64,000 nucleotides of DNA, taken from assembly GCA_963711495.1 (NCBI GenBank), contig CAVQEK010000005.1:1-64000 (forward strand), in the 5' to 3' direction. The notes below the pieces were generated by a model that did no database searches, was not told the DNA's origin, and saw only the letters and a list, made by a program, of their open reading frames with translations. This document shows positions 1 through 9,610 of the stretch, one piece after another; the first letter of the stretch is position 1; the number at the start of each line of letters is the position of its first letter. This stretch comes from CAVQEK01 sp963711495. Lineage in GTDB: Bacteria; Bacteroidota; Bacteroidia; Cytophagales; Cyclobacteriaceae. The translations under genes were made by a program, and so were the position numbers.

Positions 1-792
1 CATTGGGAAGGAGAAGTAAGAACCATACAGCGGCAAGAAATTTCACATCTTATTGTATTAAGAACAAATAAAAGAGGTACTCTTTACTGTTACATTGAAT
101 TGTTCAATGTCATTTGCGCTTACGTCAAACTTTATGATAATTGTGACAAGCAAATAGATTTTGTTTATCATCAAGACGCCATATAAGGTGAACAATTTGC
201 TGAAGATATTCGGCTACATTTAGAAACAGAGCCGATAAATAAAAACGATACTGAAAGTTTTGGAATTCTTGTAAATGCACTGTTTGAGCGGATGCGAGAA
301 AGAAATTTCTCTTCCATCATCAAAGAGATTTTTAACGACATTAAAACAAAGGCGGACAAGGAGGTTCAAGATGGAACTTTGACTGAAAAGGATTTTACAG
401 AAATTTACATCAAAAGGTGCAGTGAAGCAATAGCTCAATTATCAGTACATGACTTTCCCTACATGATTGAAGATTTCAAAGATGAAGAAAATCAAGAGCT
501 AAACTACATTCATTCAAATTTGCAAGACTCACAGTTTGAAAAGTTCTGCAAATTAAACCAACACATTATCGGAATAAAGGTGAATTTTCCTGATGAAGGA
601 GAATATCTTTTTGACAGTTTTCATAAGCAACCTTTTCTCAAACGAAATAAAATTACATTAGTAAAGGTTTATTGCGTATTGACACATTCGGAAACCAGGC
701 AAAAAAAATATATACCATACCGAGATTTTTTTGAAGGAATAGTTCCAAATAACAAAATAGAAAATGACAGCAAACCCGAACCAACACAGTAA
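1..792 (+). pseudogene. Unknown protein, 5' truncated by window, in-frame stop
   Basis: Frame 1 reads as protein from base 1 to the TAA at 790-792 with a single interruption, a TAA at 184-186. The residues on both sides look like one continuous protein: a beta-rich stretch (HLIVLRTNKRGTLYCYIELF) before the stop and a charged helical stretch after it. A shorter ORF from the ATG at 292 (166 aa) could be annotated as intact, but the coding signal clearly begins upstream. I do not recognise the family. It has no signal peptide and no membrane segment, and it is A+T-rich and Lys/Glu-rich. It ends about 200 bp before the convergent pectinesterase gene. Either the gene has decayed through a nonsense mutation or the base is a sequencing error. 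No function is assigned. Confidence 0.5.
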
Positions 793-994
793 CAAACTTA
801 TAGTAAACAGTTACGCGCGTTTCGGGATTGAAGGTTTCGGACGAACAATGACACATCCAGGTAACAGCCTCCCTCTATCGCCAACGTCCACTTGTGATAT
901 TTATTCCAATCCAAACAAATCTATTTTATCTCATAACCAGTACCCGTTCCAAGCGGACGCTTGAAACAGGGCCTTTTTTTATATATAAAGCATA

Positions 995-1987
995 TCAACG
1001 ATTATTCAATGCTGATTCTTCATTGGGGATCCAGCCGTTGAATATCTTTTCCAAGGTATAATTTTGCAGGTCTCCTTTGCTCAACTGGTGTGACCAGCTA
1101 ACCCTTGCATTCACATTGGCGCCGGGGCCGGTCGATCCATATTCAGCATAGAAGGTGGTTTTTTCAGCATCGGGCTTGTTCCAGTTATGCCAGCCTTCCG
1201 GCCTGATGTGGGGGCCCATATCACATAGTAGATAAACTGTTTTGGCAAAAGGTCTCCAGGGGCGCCCGAGATAAACGGAGTGTTCCGGTGCATCTCCGGT
1301 AAGCTTACAGTGGATGAATACAAAGCCGTATGGTGAACCCTCCTCAGTAGCAGCAGCAGTGATATACTGGCCGCCCTTTTTGGAAAAGATCTCACAATCT
1401 TCAAAAACGGCCGTGGACCAGCCGAAAATAAAATCCGTGGTACCCTCGATGTAGCAGTTTTTAAAGTATTGCCGGCTTTGCTTTCCGTGCGGATAAAGGG
1501 TGTCCTGAAAGCCAAGGAAGTGGCAATGATCAAAAACCACCCTATCGCCATCGATCCTCACGGCCACTGCCTGACCCACAGGGCCCGCAGAATTTTCAAA
1601 GGTGATGTTTTCGGCTTTGAATCCATCACCAAATATAAAAAAGCCTGATGATCCGGAAGTACCGATCTCCTCACCAAATATATTTTTCTTTGAGGCGTAA
1701 TCGTCGTACGTCAGCACGGTTTTGTCTACGCTCTCTCCGATCATCGTGACATTGGTTTTTGAGGCGGGTAAAGTCAGCTTTTCTTTATAAACACCCTTTT
1801 TAATGAAGATCCTGGTTTCATTTTCCCGCAGAACGGGTACTGCATCGATCGCCTGTTGTACGGTGGTGAAATCGCCATTTCCACTGGCATCTACAACAAA
1901 GTCATAGGTTTGTGCCTGAACCAAACCGGAAGAGCCACCAAGCAGAAACACCAACGTCCAATACCAAATTCTCTTTGTGCTCCTCAT
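995..1987 (-). CDS. Pectinesterase (carbohydrate esterase family 8)
   Basis: This enzyme removes methyl esters from homogalacturonan so that pectate lyases and polygalacturonase can act. The five signature regions of the family are present: GVYKEK (65-70), QAVAV (139-143), QDTLY (161-165), DFIFG (185-189) and LGRPW (240-244). They supply the two catalytic aspartates (Asp162, Asp185), the oxyanion Gln139 and the substrate Arg242. Residues 1-26 form a signal peptide (hydrophobic run ending in VQAQ), so it is exported. At 330 aa it is a single-domain CE8 of usual size. It is the last gene of a tightly packed five-gene enzyme cluster, and its ATG overlaps the stop of the GH105 gene by 4 nt (ATGA), which indicates translational coupling. 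The family call is secure; cell location is inferred. Confidence 0.95.
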   Translation of the reverse strand: MRSTKRIWYWTLVFLLGGSSGLVQAQTYDFVVDASGNGDFTTVQQAIDAVPVLRENETRIFIKKGVYKEKLTLPASKTNVTMIGESVDKTVLTYDDYASKKNIFGEEIGTSGSSGFFIFGDGFKAENITFENSAGPVGQAVAVRIDGDRVVFDHCHFLGFQDTLYPHGKQSRQYFKNCYIEGTTDFIFGWSTAVFEDCEIFSKKGGQYITAAATEEGSPYGFVFIHCKLTGDAPEHSVYLGRPWRPFAKTVYLLCDMGPHIRPEGWHNWNKPDAEKTTFYAEYGSTGPGANVNARVSWSHQLSKGDLQNYTLEKIFNGWIPNEESALNNR

Positions 1988-3195
1988 TTATTACCGGCTT
2001 TTTCATATTCTATCGACGCCATGATGAAAGGCCCCACGCCTTTGGGATCATTGTCCCGGATTACTTCGTTGACGTAATACTCAAATGAGCCATCACGGTA
2101 GGGACTTCCTCCCAGTCCGGCCACACCGCACACTTTGGTCAGGGTAATGGTACCGTCCTCATTTCTTTTTATCAGCCGGTCTGCGATGGCTTGATATCCT
2201 TTCTTTCCTGCCGCAAGATATTCATCCCCCAAATAGCCCTTGTTGGCCGACTTCAACAAAAAGTAAGTAAACATGCAAGACGCAGAAGCCTCCAGATAAT
2301 TCCCATCTTTGCCGGGCATATCGAGCACCTGCCACCACAGACCGGAGTCATCCTGATTTTTCAGAATAGCATCGGCCATCTTCTGGTGAATTTTCATAAT
2401 TTCCTGATATTTGGGATGGTCTTCCGGAAAATAATCAAGGATATCTACCAGCGCCATGGCAAACCAGCCCATTCCCCTGCCCCAGGCGTGTGGCGAACGA
2501 CCCGTTTCCGGGTCCGACCAGCGTTGCTTATGGCTTTCATCCCAGCCATGGTAATAAAGTCCTGTTTTTTCGTCCCAGTTGTGTTTGTCGATCAGGTAGA
2601 TCTGGTTGGCCACATCATCGAAAAGTGCGGTATCTCCAAACGTTGCCGCATATTCGGCTAAAAAGGGTGACCCCATATAGATGCCATCCAGCCACATTTG
2701 ATGCGGGTAGATCTTCTTATGCCAGAAACCTCCTTCCGATGTCCTTGGCTGCAGCCGCATTTGATCGAGCAAAGTATCGATGGCCATTTTATATTTTTTA
2801 TCGCCGGTCTCTTTATAGAGGTCAAAGAGAAATTTCCCGGAATTAACCCTGTCAATATTGAAATCGGTCTTTTTATAGGTTAGGATCTTCCCATCCTCAG
2901 TGATCATGGAATCAGCGAATGATTTCGCGTAGTTGTAGTACTTGCTGTCGTCGGTAGCCCGCCACACTTGCAGAAATGCCGAACACATCAGTCCGTTGGT
3001 ATAATCCCATTTGGGTTTATCCTGAAAATCCAGCAGGCGCGGATCGGGATTCCTTTTCATTTCGGAGTCAGCCATTTGAACATAAAGCGGAGTTTCAATT
3101 ATTGTATCGTCATTCGTACTTTTATCCTTTTGTCCACCAGTTCTCTTACATGCAACCAGCATGATTAACAATATAAAGGGCAGTATTCTAAACAT
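1984..3195 (-). CDS. GH105 unsaturated rhamnogalacturonyl/galacturonyl hydrolase, lipoprotein
   Basis: This YteR/YesR-like enzyme removes the terminal 4,5-unsaturated uronate left on oligosaccharides by pectin lyases, by hydrating the double bond. Typical (alpha/alpha)6-barrel motifs are visible: QMWLDGIYMG, in which Asp170 matches the catalytic aspartate, then WGRGMGW (228-234), and the C-terminal KVCGVAGLGG region. The N-terminus is a lipoprotein signal with LVAC and Cys16. The residues after Cys are basic (KRTGGQKDK) rather than acidic, which fits a periplasmic-facing lipoprotein better than a surface-exported one. At 403 aa the length is normal. The gene lies 5 nt downstream of the PL1 gene, whose products it would process, and overlaps pectinesterase by 4 nt. 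Whether rhamnogalacturonan or homogalacturonan fragments are preferred cannot be read from the sequence. Confidence 0.92.
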   Translation of the reverse strand: MFRILPFILLIMLVACKRTGGQKDKSTNDDTIIETPLYVQMADSEMKRNPDPRLLDFQDKPKWDYTNGLMCSAFLQVWRATDDSKYYNYAKSFADSMITEDGKILTYKKTDFNIDRVNSGKFLFDLYKETGDKKYKMAIDTLLDQMRLQPRTSEGGFWHKKIYPHQMWLDGIYMGSPFLAEYAATFGDTALFDDVANQIYLIDKHNWDEKTGLYYHGWDESHKQRWSDPETGRSPHAWGRGMGWFAMALVDILDYFPEDHPKYQEIMKIHQKMADAILKNQDDSGLWWQVLDMPGKDGNYLEASASCMFTYFLLKSANKGYLGDEYLAAGKKGYQAIADRLIKRNEDGTITLTKVCGVAGLGGSPYRDGSFEYYVNEVIRDNDPKGVGPFIMASIEYEKAGNK

Positions 3196-3200
3196 CGTAA

Positions 3201-4646
3201 CTATTTTGTTTTGACTAATTCAATAAGATACATTTCAATATTGGTATAATCTTTATCCAGTGTGAACTGGGAACTATCCGTCCCATCCTTTGGGTTTAAC
3301 CCATGTTTTACTTCCCAATCGTCAGGCATACCATCCTTGTCCGAGTCTTTTTTCACATTATAAGTTTTCAGTTCGGGCCAGCCGCCAACCTGTTTTTGTG
3401 TATCAATGATACCATCGTGCTTTACACCAGACCGGGCAGTACCCGTTTTTACTTCATTGACCACTCGTTCATCGACCGGATCCCGCTTCAAATTTGCACC
3501 GGCGAATGCCATTACATCCCGGTATGCATCTTCGGCTTTTTGGGTGCGAATTTCCACCACATCGATCGAAGATGACACCAGGGTCGAATCCGGATCATCA
3601 GCAACAACACCCTTCCAATTATTTTGGGTGACTTCCTGATTTCCCTCCAGCACATTGCCCTTTACAAAAAAGTGCCCGTAGGGAGACCATGGATTTAAAA
3701 TGCGGGCGCGTTTGGATTCTTCTGTGGCTGGCCCTGGTTTGTAATAATTATTGACAACATTGTGATTGCCGCGTTCTCCACCATAAGAATCGTTGATCTT
3801 CCAATTGTAGATCACGTTATTCCTGAAATCCACAATCTCGCGTGCGGGTTGTTTATGATATCGCGCTCCGCAAAATCTGGGAAGGCGACTTTTGTGGTCG
3901 GCCAGTAAATTGTGATGGAAAGTAGCCCCCATTCCTCCCCAAATCCCGCCATAGCCGTGTTCTCCTTTTTCATGTACAGAGTTATTAAGGCCCTCTGAGA
4001 TAATACACCACTGCATGGTGAAATTTTCATTGTCATAACAAGAGGCCACTTCGTCCGTGGCCCAGCTAAAGGAGCAATGATCGACAATAATATCTCGCTG
4101 ACGCAAAATGCTCATACAGTCTCCTTGTACCTTCTTCTCATCTCCAAGCCGCATATGCATGTAACGAATAATTACATTGGGTGCCTCTACCAGAAGTGGA
4201 TAATTTCTGATACAAATACCGTCTCCGGGTGCAGACTGACCGGCAATGGTAACATTACCATGAGTGATTTTCAATTCTGACTGAAGCGCTATGGTTCCTG
4301 AAATGTTAAAGACGATGGTCCTGGCAAAATTTTGATCTATTGCTTCCCTTAAGCTTCCCGGACCATTGTCATTCAGGTTTTCCACAATTAGCACTTCGCC
4401 ACTACGCCCGCCAGTGGTATAGCGGCCAAATCCTTCAGCGCCGGGAAATGCCAAAACCTGTTTTGTTTTCGATAAAGGTAATTTCTGTGTATTGAAATCA
4501 AATGAGAATAAGCATAGGATCGCGAGGAGTAAAAATGAATTCCCCGCAAGTGTCACAGACGCTTTTAATCGGCCATGCAATAATGCTTTAATCGATGGTC
4601 TTTTTAAATGTTCTGAGCTTGTTTGAAAGTATACTTTCTCCATCAT
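3201..4646 (-). CDS. Pectate lyase, polysaccharide lyase family 1 (copy A)
   Basis: This calcium-dependent lyase cleaves de-esterified homogalacturonan by beta-elimination. The mature part opens with AFPGAEGFGRYTTGGR and GPGSLREAI, hallmarks of the Bacteroidota PL1 group. The parallel beta-helix carries WATDEVASCYDNENF (calcium-site region) and HKSRLPRF, which matches the RxPR catalytic-arginine region. The C-terminus has an Asp-rich calcium-binding-like segment, DSDKDGMPDDWE, followed by a short helix, as in many exported Bacteroidota lyases. The N-terminus is long: a hydrophobic run at about residues 33-50 suggests a signal peptide or anchor preceded by an unusually long basic region. No convincing lipobox or better internal start was found. 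It starts 8 nt after the GH28 stop. It is paralogous to the PL1 gene at 9611-11086. Confidence 0.92.
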   Translation of the reverse strand: MMEKVYFQTSSEHLKRPSIKALLHGRLKASVTLAGNSFLLLAILCLFSFDFNTQKLPLSKTKQVLAFPGAEGFGRYTTGGRSGEVLIVENLNDNGPGSLREAIDQNFARTIVFNISGTIALQSELKITHGNVTIAGQSAPGDGICIRNYPLLVEAPNVIIRYMHMRLGDEKKVQGDCMSILRQRDIIVDHCSFSWATDEVASCYDNENFTMQWCIISEGLNNSVHEKGEHGYGGIWGGMGATFHHNLLADHKSRLPRFCGARYHKQPAREIVDFRNNVIYNWKINDSYGGERGNHNVVNNYYKPGPATEESKRARILNPWSPYGHFFVKGNVLEGNQEVTQNNWKGVVADDPDSTLVSSSIDVVEIRTQKAEDAYRDVMAFAGANLKRDPVDERVVNEVKTGTARSGVKHDGIIDTQKQVGGWPELKTYNVKKDSDKDGMPDDWEVKHGLNPKDGTDSSQFTLDKDYTNIEMYLIELVKTK

Positions 4647-4654
4647 ACTTTAAA

Positions 4655-6358
4655 TTAAAAGATCACCTCATCCTTTTTTACATTTTCTGCAAGTTTTACC
4701 TGCCAGGCTTTTATTGCAGTATTCCGAACTTTGATATTTTTAGTGAATGGACCTATAAATTTTAAAATCGTTGTATCAGGAGATGAATAGGTAAAACCGT
4801 TTATTTCCACATTTTTACAATTCATGAAATCCATCATGACACCCTCATTTGCTTTGAGGTTTATATTTTCCAGGACCACGCCATTGGCATCGGCACAAGT
4901 AATTCCCCTGTCTGCTAAAATATCCACATTCTGGATCTTTACATTGGTCAGATTCATTTCTGGTAGTCCCTGCAAGACAATAGCCTGACCTGCTCCACGA
5001 CAAACAATATTCTTGACATTGATATTTTGAAATTGTGGCGTTTCTTCCGTGACCGGAACCATTTGGGCTTTCAGTGCTTCGACATCAACCTGCTCCTGTT
5101 CTGCTTCCGGAATCGGTGATTGGCCGGTATAATACATATTGAAGCGGATTGCCTCGGTAGGAATGTTCATCATATCAATATCGGAGATGAAAATGTTTTC
5201 TACAATTCCGCCTCGTCCACGCGTACTCTTAAACCGCAGTCCAGTATCTGTTCCAATAAAGGTGCACTGGGAAACATGCACATTTTTTACCCCGCCCGAC
5301 ATTTCGCTTCCTATCACGAAGCCGCCATGGCCATGATACACCACATTGTTTTTTACGACCAGATTCTCAGTGGGCATAGCACGTTTTCTGCCGTCTTTAT
5401 CTTTGCCCGATTTGATGCAAATGGCATCATCACCCACATCAAAGTTGCAATGATACACAATGGTGTTCTTGCAAGACTCTACATCAAGGCCATCTCCATT
5501 TTGGGAATACCACGGATTCCGGACCGTAAGATTTCGTACAATGAGGTTTTCACACATCAATGGGTGAATATTCCATGCCGGTGAATTTTGGAATGTCGGG
5601 CCATCCAGCATCACATTTTTGCATTTTATCAGGCTGATCATAACGGGCCTTAAAAAATCTTTCACTGCTTCCAGTTCTTGCTTCGTTTTATTCATTGGAA
5701 CATTCATGTCGCTGCTTTCTGCACCGCTTAATGATTCATCTGACGGGTACCAGGTATCTTTTTTTTCATTGAGCACGCCCCCTGAAGCAATCAATTCCTT
5801 CCAGTGGCTTTCTGTCAATTTGGATTTTTTAACCGGTCTCCAGGCATCCCCATTTCCATCAAAGATGCCACCTCCGGTTATGGCCACATTTTCCAGTCCT
5901 ACAGCACTCACCGGTGACTGACAACGATAAGTCTCCAAACCTTCGAAACTGGTATTGACCAATGGATACAGATCAAAATCGTCACTAAATACAACCAGCG
6001 CTCCTTCCTCCGCATGGAGGTTCACATTGCTTTTGAGCACGATGGGGCCAGTATACCATACTCCCCTGGGAATGATCACTGTCCCCCCATTTTTGGCTGA
6101 AACATCTTCAATTGCTTTATTGATCGCCGCCGTGTTTAATGTTTTTCCATCCCCTATTGCTCCAAAATCACCGATGTTCACTTTATAATCGGGAAATACC
6201 GGAGGATTGATTATTTCCATACTGAATTCCAAATCAGCAAAAAGGTCTGACCATGACCCGTCATTGACCTTAACATTCTTTTCACTGAGTGCTTCACAAC
6301 ATGAAAAAGCGACAAAGATGAAAGCGAATAAAACAATATGAGAAAATCTGTTTTTCAT
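4655..6358 (-). CDS. Polygalacturonase-like glycoside hydrolase family 28
   Basis: This inverting hydrolase acts on galacturonan, rhamnogalacturonan or their oligomers. The family opening GDFGAIGDGKTLNTAAINKA (about 63-82) is followed by a beta-helix with all four GH28 signatures: NGDG (287-290), VGDDAICIKSG with Asp310/Asp311, GHGGFVIGS with His334, and RFK (365-367). These provide the three catalytic aspartates, the histidine and the substrate Arg/Lys pair. The N-terminal signal ends in FSCC (Cys20/21), a degenerate lipobox, so it is probably a lipoprotein. Length is 567 aa, within the range of Bacteroidota exo-acting forms. An insert of about 60 polar residues (roughly 175-235) precedes the catalytic helix turns. 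It sits 7 nt after the GH43 gene in the compact enzyme cluster. Endo versus exo action is not resolvable here. Confidence 0.93.
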   Translation of the reverse strand: MKNRFSHIVLFAFIFVAFSCCEALSEKNVKVNDGSWSDLFADLEFSMEIINPPVFPDYKVNIGDFGAIGDGKTLNTAAINKAIEDVSAKNGGTVIIPRGVWYTGPIVLKSNVNLHAEEGALVVFSDDFDLYPLVNTSFEGLETYRCQSPVSAVGLENVAITGGGIFDGNGDAWRPVKKSKLTESHWKELIASGGVLNEKKDTWYPSDESLSGAESSDMNVPMNKTKQELEAVKDFLRPVMISLIKCKNVMLDGPTFQNSPAWNIHPLMCENLIVRNLTVRNPWYSQNGDGLDVESCKNTIVYHCNFDVGDDAICIKSGKDKDGRKRAMPTENLVVKNNVVYHGHGGFVIGSEMSGGVKNVHVSQCTFIGTDTGLRFKSTRGRGGIVENIFISDIDMMNIPTEAIRFNMYYTGQSPIPEAEQEQVDVEALKAQMVPVTEETPQFQNINVKNIVCRGAGQAIVLQGLPEMNLTNVKIQNVDILADRGITCADANGVVLENINLKANEGVMMDFMNCKNVEINGFTYSSPDTTILKFIGPFTKNIKVRNTAIKAWQVKLAENVKKDEVIF

Positions 6359-6365
6359 GAGATCT

Positions 6366-8036
6366 TTAATTTTTTTCTATTCTAAACCAATCAAAATCGG
6401 CGTAACCATTCAGGCCTGTTTCTGAATTTTTATGTGCAAAGATGCCAACTTTCGCACCGATCCATCTTCCTTCCACCGCCTGAAAAGGTGTTCCAATGAC
6501 GGTGAAATCAGTCCCATTATTACTGTAGGAAAACCGGCATTTCCCCCTGTTTTCCACTGCAATCCTTAACCATACTTTGGCATTTTGCAAATCGACAGAT
6601 GCTTCAGGACGTTCAGACCTGCCGCCAAAAGCGTCATTGCAAACGCTAAAGTTCAATTTGAAATTTTCATTCGCCGGAGTTACCGTGAGCGCTGCGTAAT
6701 CCATCCCCATCATTACCAATCCGGCATTTTCGCCTTGCATTAGATGTGAAGCAACTACCAGGGCAGTTGCTGTAAAAGTTGGAGCGGGAAGTTTTTGCAG
6801 CAATTGATTGGGCACCATCCATACACTATTGTTGGTGCCAGGTGTAAACTGGGCATACAAACGCAATTGTCCCGGGTTTTCGCTCAGTGAATACCAATGA
6901 TCACTGAAATTGGCCTGCCATTGCCACTGCAGTCCCAATTGTTTTGAATCGAACTCATCGGATTCCTGCGGTGTCATAATAGGATATGTACTGCCCACGT
7001 CAGGTTTTGCATGGGTAATCACCGGTTGACCGGTACCATCATCATCGGCATCCTCTCCCATCACCGGCCAGTCATCAATCCATTTGACAGGCTCAAGATG
7101 AATGATTCTTCCGTATGGTTGTTTTTCCTGGAAATGAATAAACCAACCTTCACCGTTGTTCAACTCCACATATCCGCCTTGGTGAGGGCCATTGATACTG
7201 GTTTTACCCTGGGCCAATACAATTTTAGCTTCATAGGGCCCAAAAGGATCTTTGGACCGGAATGCCATCTGCCATCCACCGGCTACTCCGCCAGCCGGTG
7301 CAAAAATGTAATAAAATCCGTTTCGTTTGTAAAACTTAGGACCTTCAAGCGTTGGATAGACTTTATAGCCGTTGATGACGATCTTTCGATTTCTGGTTAC
7401 CTGCGCGCCATCGGATGTCAGTTCCTGGACCTGCAGTATGTCGCTGACCCCTGCCCGGCTGTTGGCGAAAGCATGTACCAGGTATACTTTGCCGTCATCA
7501 TCCCAAAGCGGACAGGCATCGATGTTGCCGTGTGCATCCTTGACCAAAACAGGTGGCGACCAATCACCTTCGGGGTGTTGCGTCCTGACCATAAATATGC
7601 CCCGGTCCGGATCTCCCCAATAGATGTAAAACCAGCCATTATGATACCGGATCGAAGGAGCCCATACACCATTACCATGTTGCACGACATCGTAATATTC
7701 ATCCGGGAATCGCTTGACCGCGTGATTTATAATGGTCCAGTTTACCAGGTCCCTGGAATGAAGGATGGGTAAGGCCGGCACGCAATTAAAGGAGGATGCG
7801 GTCATATAAAAATCATCCCCTTCCCGGCAAATATCCGGATCGGAATAATCGGCAAAGATGATCGGGTTTTTGTAGGTGCCATCGCCATTATCTGCAACCC
7901 ATACCTGAGACACATAGATATCATGGGTATTTTGTGCTTTTTGTTGCCCGTACCCAGATTGAGTATAAGCACAAAAACTAACGAGAAGAAAACCGGTGAA
8001 TATTGGCATTAAAAAATATTTGACATTCCAGGGCAT
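6366..8036 (-). CDS. GH43 family glycoside hydrolase with C-terminal beta-sandwich
   Basis: This is a five-bladed beta-propeller glycosidase, most often an alpha-L-arabinofuranosidase or beta-xylosidase. In a pectin locus it would plausibly trim arabinan or xylogalacturonan side chains. Catalytic residues by motif are Asp66 in ADYSDPDIC (general base), Asp173 in NIDACPLW (pKa modulator) and Glu231 in TLEGPKFY (general acid). The propeller ends near residue 340. Residues from about 365 (PQESDEFDSKQLGLQWQW) to 556 form the concanavalin-like sandwich common in XynB-type GH43 proteins. An N-terminal signal peptide is present (about residues 1-31, ending near SGYGQQ) with no clear lipobox. The gene is 7 nt upstream of GH28, so the two are very likely co-transcribed. 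The subfamily was not assigned. Confidence 0.9.
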   Translation of the reverse strand: MPWNVKYFLMPIFTGFLLVSFCAYTQSGYGQQKAQNTHDIYVSQVWVADNGDGTYKNPIIFADYSDPDICREGDDFYMTASSFNCVPALPILHSRDLVNWTIINHAVKRFPDEYYDVVQHGNGVWAPSIRYHNGWFYIYWGDPDRGIFMVRTQHPEGDWSPPVLVKDAHGNIDACPLWDDDGKVYLVHAFANSRAGVSDILQVQELTSDGAQVTRNRKIVINGYKVYPTLEGPKFYKRNGFYYIFAPAGGVAGGWQMAFRSKDPFGPYEAKIVLAQGKTSINGPHQGGYVELNNGEGWFIHFQEKQPYGRIIHLEPVKWIDDWPVMGEDADDDGTGQPVITHAKPDVGSTYPIMTPQESDEFDSKQLGLQWQWQANFSDHWYSLSENPGQLRLYAQFTPGTNNSVWMVPNQLLQKLPAPTFTATALVVASHLMQGENAGLVMMGMDYAALTVTPANENFKLNFSVCNDAFGGRSERPEASVDLQNAKVWLRIAVENRGKCRFSYSNNGTDFTVIGTPFQAVEGRWIGAKVGIFAHKNSETGLNGYADFDWFRIEKN

Positions 8037-8149
8037 TATTTAATTCATTTACAATTTTCATGGTAATCAGGGGTATCAAATCTCCCTTTCAATCACCGAA
8101 TGATCTGTTTTAAAAAACTGGCAATCTCTTTTTTAACTTTTTCCTGCAT

Positions 8150-9415
8150 TTATTTAAAATATTCAAAAGCGCCAATATCAGGAGCATCGCCTTGATATGG
8201 AATACCAACCCGCATGCCTTTATCAATCAGGTCACTGCCTGAAACAAGGTGCATGAACGATATATCCGGCAATTCTCCATCTTCTTTTCTTGGTGCTGAC
8301 AACTGGTTTATGTCCAGGTTCTGGAAATCACTTTCAGTGACATTTACACCAATATCCCAGCTATTACCGGAAATATCTTTTTCGGTGGCTTCTGTTTTAC
8401 CAACCGGACCCAATACCAAACAATTTTTTATGGTAAGTTTTCCAACCGGATTTTTCGATCCAAAACCAAAGTTTTTGTCATTATCATAAGCTGAACAATT
8501 CAGAAGCATCACCTCTCCCCGGTTGCTGTTATGATCGAATCCATCGGCCACATTTCCTGCTGCTACACAATTTATATAGACGGCATTGTGTTTTAGCAAT
8601 TTACTGTCGCTTCCGCCCGTCTTGAAGCCATTGCCATCACCACCACTTTTAGCGCCGTTTTTCAGATAACCATTTTTAAAAGCCCAACAATTTTTATAGG
8701 AAGTATGCACATCATCCGTTCCCCTTAAATATCCATCCCATCCATCATCCAAATTCTGCCAGGCACGACAACCGATAAACTGATTTCCGGAACCCACATC
8801 CATTTTTGCGGCAAATCCATCAGCATTTTCAACCTTGGAATCAGCATTGAAATAAGAATCACAATTGATGATGGTATTGTTCGAGGCCCCCTTATCCAGT
8901 TGCAGACCGGTATCTGAGCACTGGGAAAAAGTGCAAAACTCAATGACACTATTGCTTCCGGTAATCAACATACCATTGTCACCGGCGCGATAAATGTCCA
9001 GCCCCTTAATATACCAGAAGTCCGTTTTGAGATAGATACCCTGGTTGGATGATGCTTCATCCATTGATGAAAAATCCAGCAGTGGTCGCTGCTTATTATT
9101 CGGGTCTCCGGTCAAGGTTATTTTATCAGGATCGGTTCCGGGATTTTTAATGACGATTCTGTCATTGAACTTATAAATTCCGCCGTGCACGAAAATCTGA
9201 TCTCCTGGCTTTGCATTGGCAATGGCAGTAATCAGTTCTTGTGGAGTGCGTACTTCTTTTTTCTTTTCTGATGCGATGCTATCCTGCATTTTTACCACTG
9301 CCAAAGGTTTGGCTATTTTCGTCTGTTTAGCCTTTGATTTGAAGTAAATGACTACCCCCCCCAGTAGAAAAAAAATCACGATAGTTAAAACAAATAAATT
9401 TTTAATCTGCATCAT
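8150..9415 (-). CDS. PL9-type pectate lyase, N-terminally anchored
   Basis: This right-handed beta-helix protein shows the PL9 pattern: RTPQELITAI and KPGDQIFVHGGIY at the start of the helix, then NADGFAAK, DDGWDGY, GDGNGFKTGG (the region holding the catalytic lysine of PL9) and ADGFDHN. PL9 enzymes cleave polygalacturonate or rhamnogalacturonan by beta-elimination using a Lys base and calcium. I prefer the ATG at 9415 because translation from there begins directly with MMQIKNLFVLTIVIFFLLGG. An ATG at 9478 would add 21 polar residues before it. The hydrophobic run is followed by YFKSKAKQTK with no good cleavage site, so the enzyme may be membrane-anchored. It is separated by 195 bp from PL1 upstream and 113 bp from GH43 downstream, looser than the rest of the locus. 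Confidence 0.88.
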   Translation of the reverse strand: MMQIKNLFVLTIVIFFLLGGVVIYFKSKAKQTKIAKPLAVVKMQDSIASEKKKEVRTPQELITAIANAKPGDQIFVHGGIYKFNDRIVIKNPGTDPDKITLTGDPNNKQRPLLDFSSMDEASSNQGIYLKTDFWYIKGLDIYRAGDNGMLITGSNSVIEFCTFSQCSDTGLQLDKGASNNTIINCDSYFNADSKVENADGFAAKMDVGSGNQFIGCRAWQNLDDGWDGYLRGTDDVHTSYKNCWAFKNGYLKNGAKSGGDGNGFKTGGSDSKLLKHNAVYINCVAAGNVADGFDHNSNRGEVMLLNCSAYDNDKNFGFGSKNPVGKLTIKNCLVLGPVGKTEATEKDISGNSWDIGVNVTESDFQNLDINQLSAPRKEDGELPDISFMHLVSGSDLIDKGMRVGIPYQGDAPDIGAFEYFK

Positions 9416-9610
9416 ATCTTCATTTTTACCTATTTTCGGTGAACACGATGTTTTGACAATTTGGGACCGAAATTTCATTCATTTTTCATCGCCTATTCTT
9501 CACAACATGCGCTCTTATTAAAATACAATTACCCTTTTGATGTCTGCGAAATACCAGGACTCACCTGTACTTATTCCATGTCATATATCCAGGTAATTGA
9601 AGTATTTCAT

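Noticed and set aside
793..890. Possible integron attC site after the first gene
   Set aside because: The RYYYAAC and GTTRRRY core boxes are not present in the right order, and no integrase is in the window.
764..964. A 66-codon frame overlapping the end of the first gene
   Set aside because: It has no domain or signal, and overlaps the upstream coding frame.
2191..2846. Overlapping plus-strand frames of 118-156 codons
   Set aside because: They lie opposite the GH105 barrel and read as shadow translations.
7011..7772. A 253-codon open frame on the plus strand
   Set aside because: It is antisense to the GH43 gene, whose catalytic motifs are intact. The frame has no start context, signal or family pattern.
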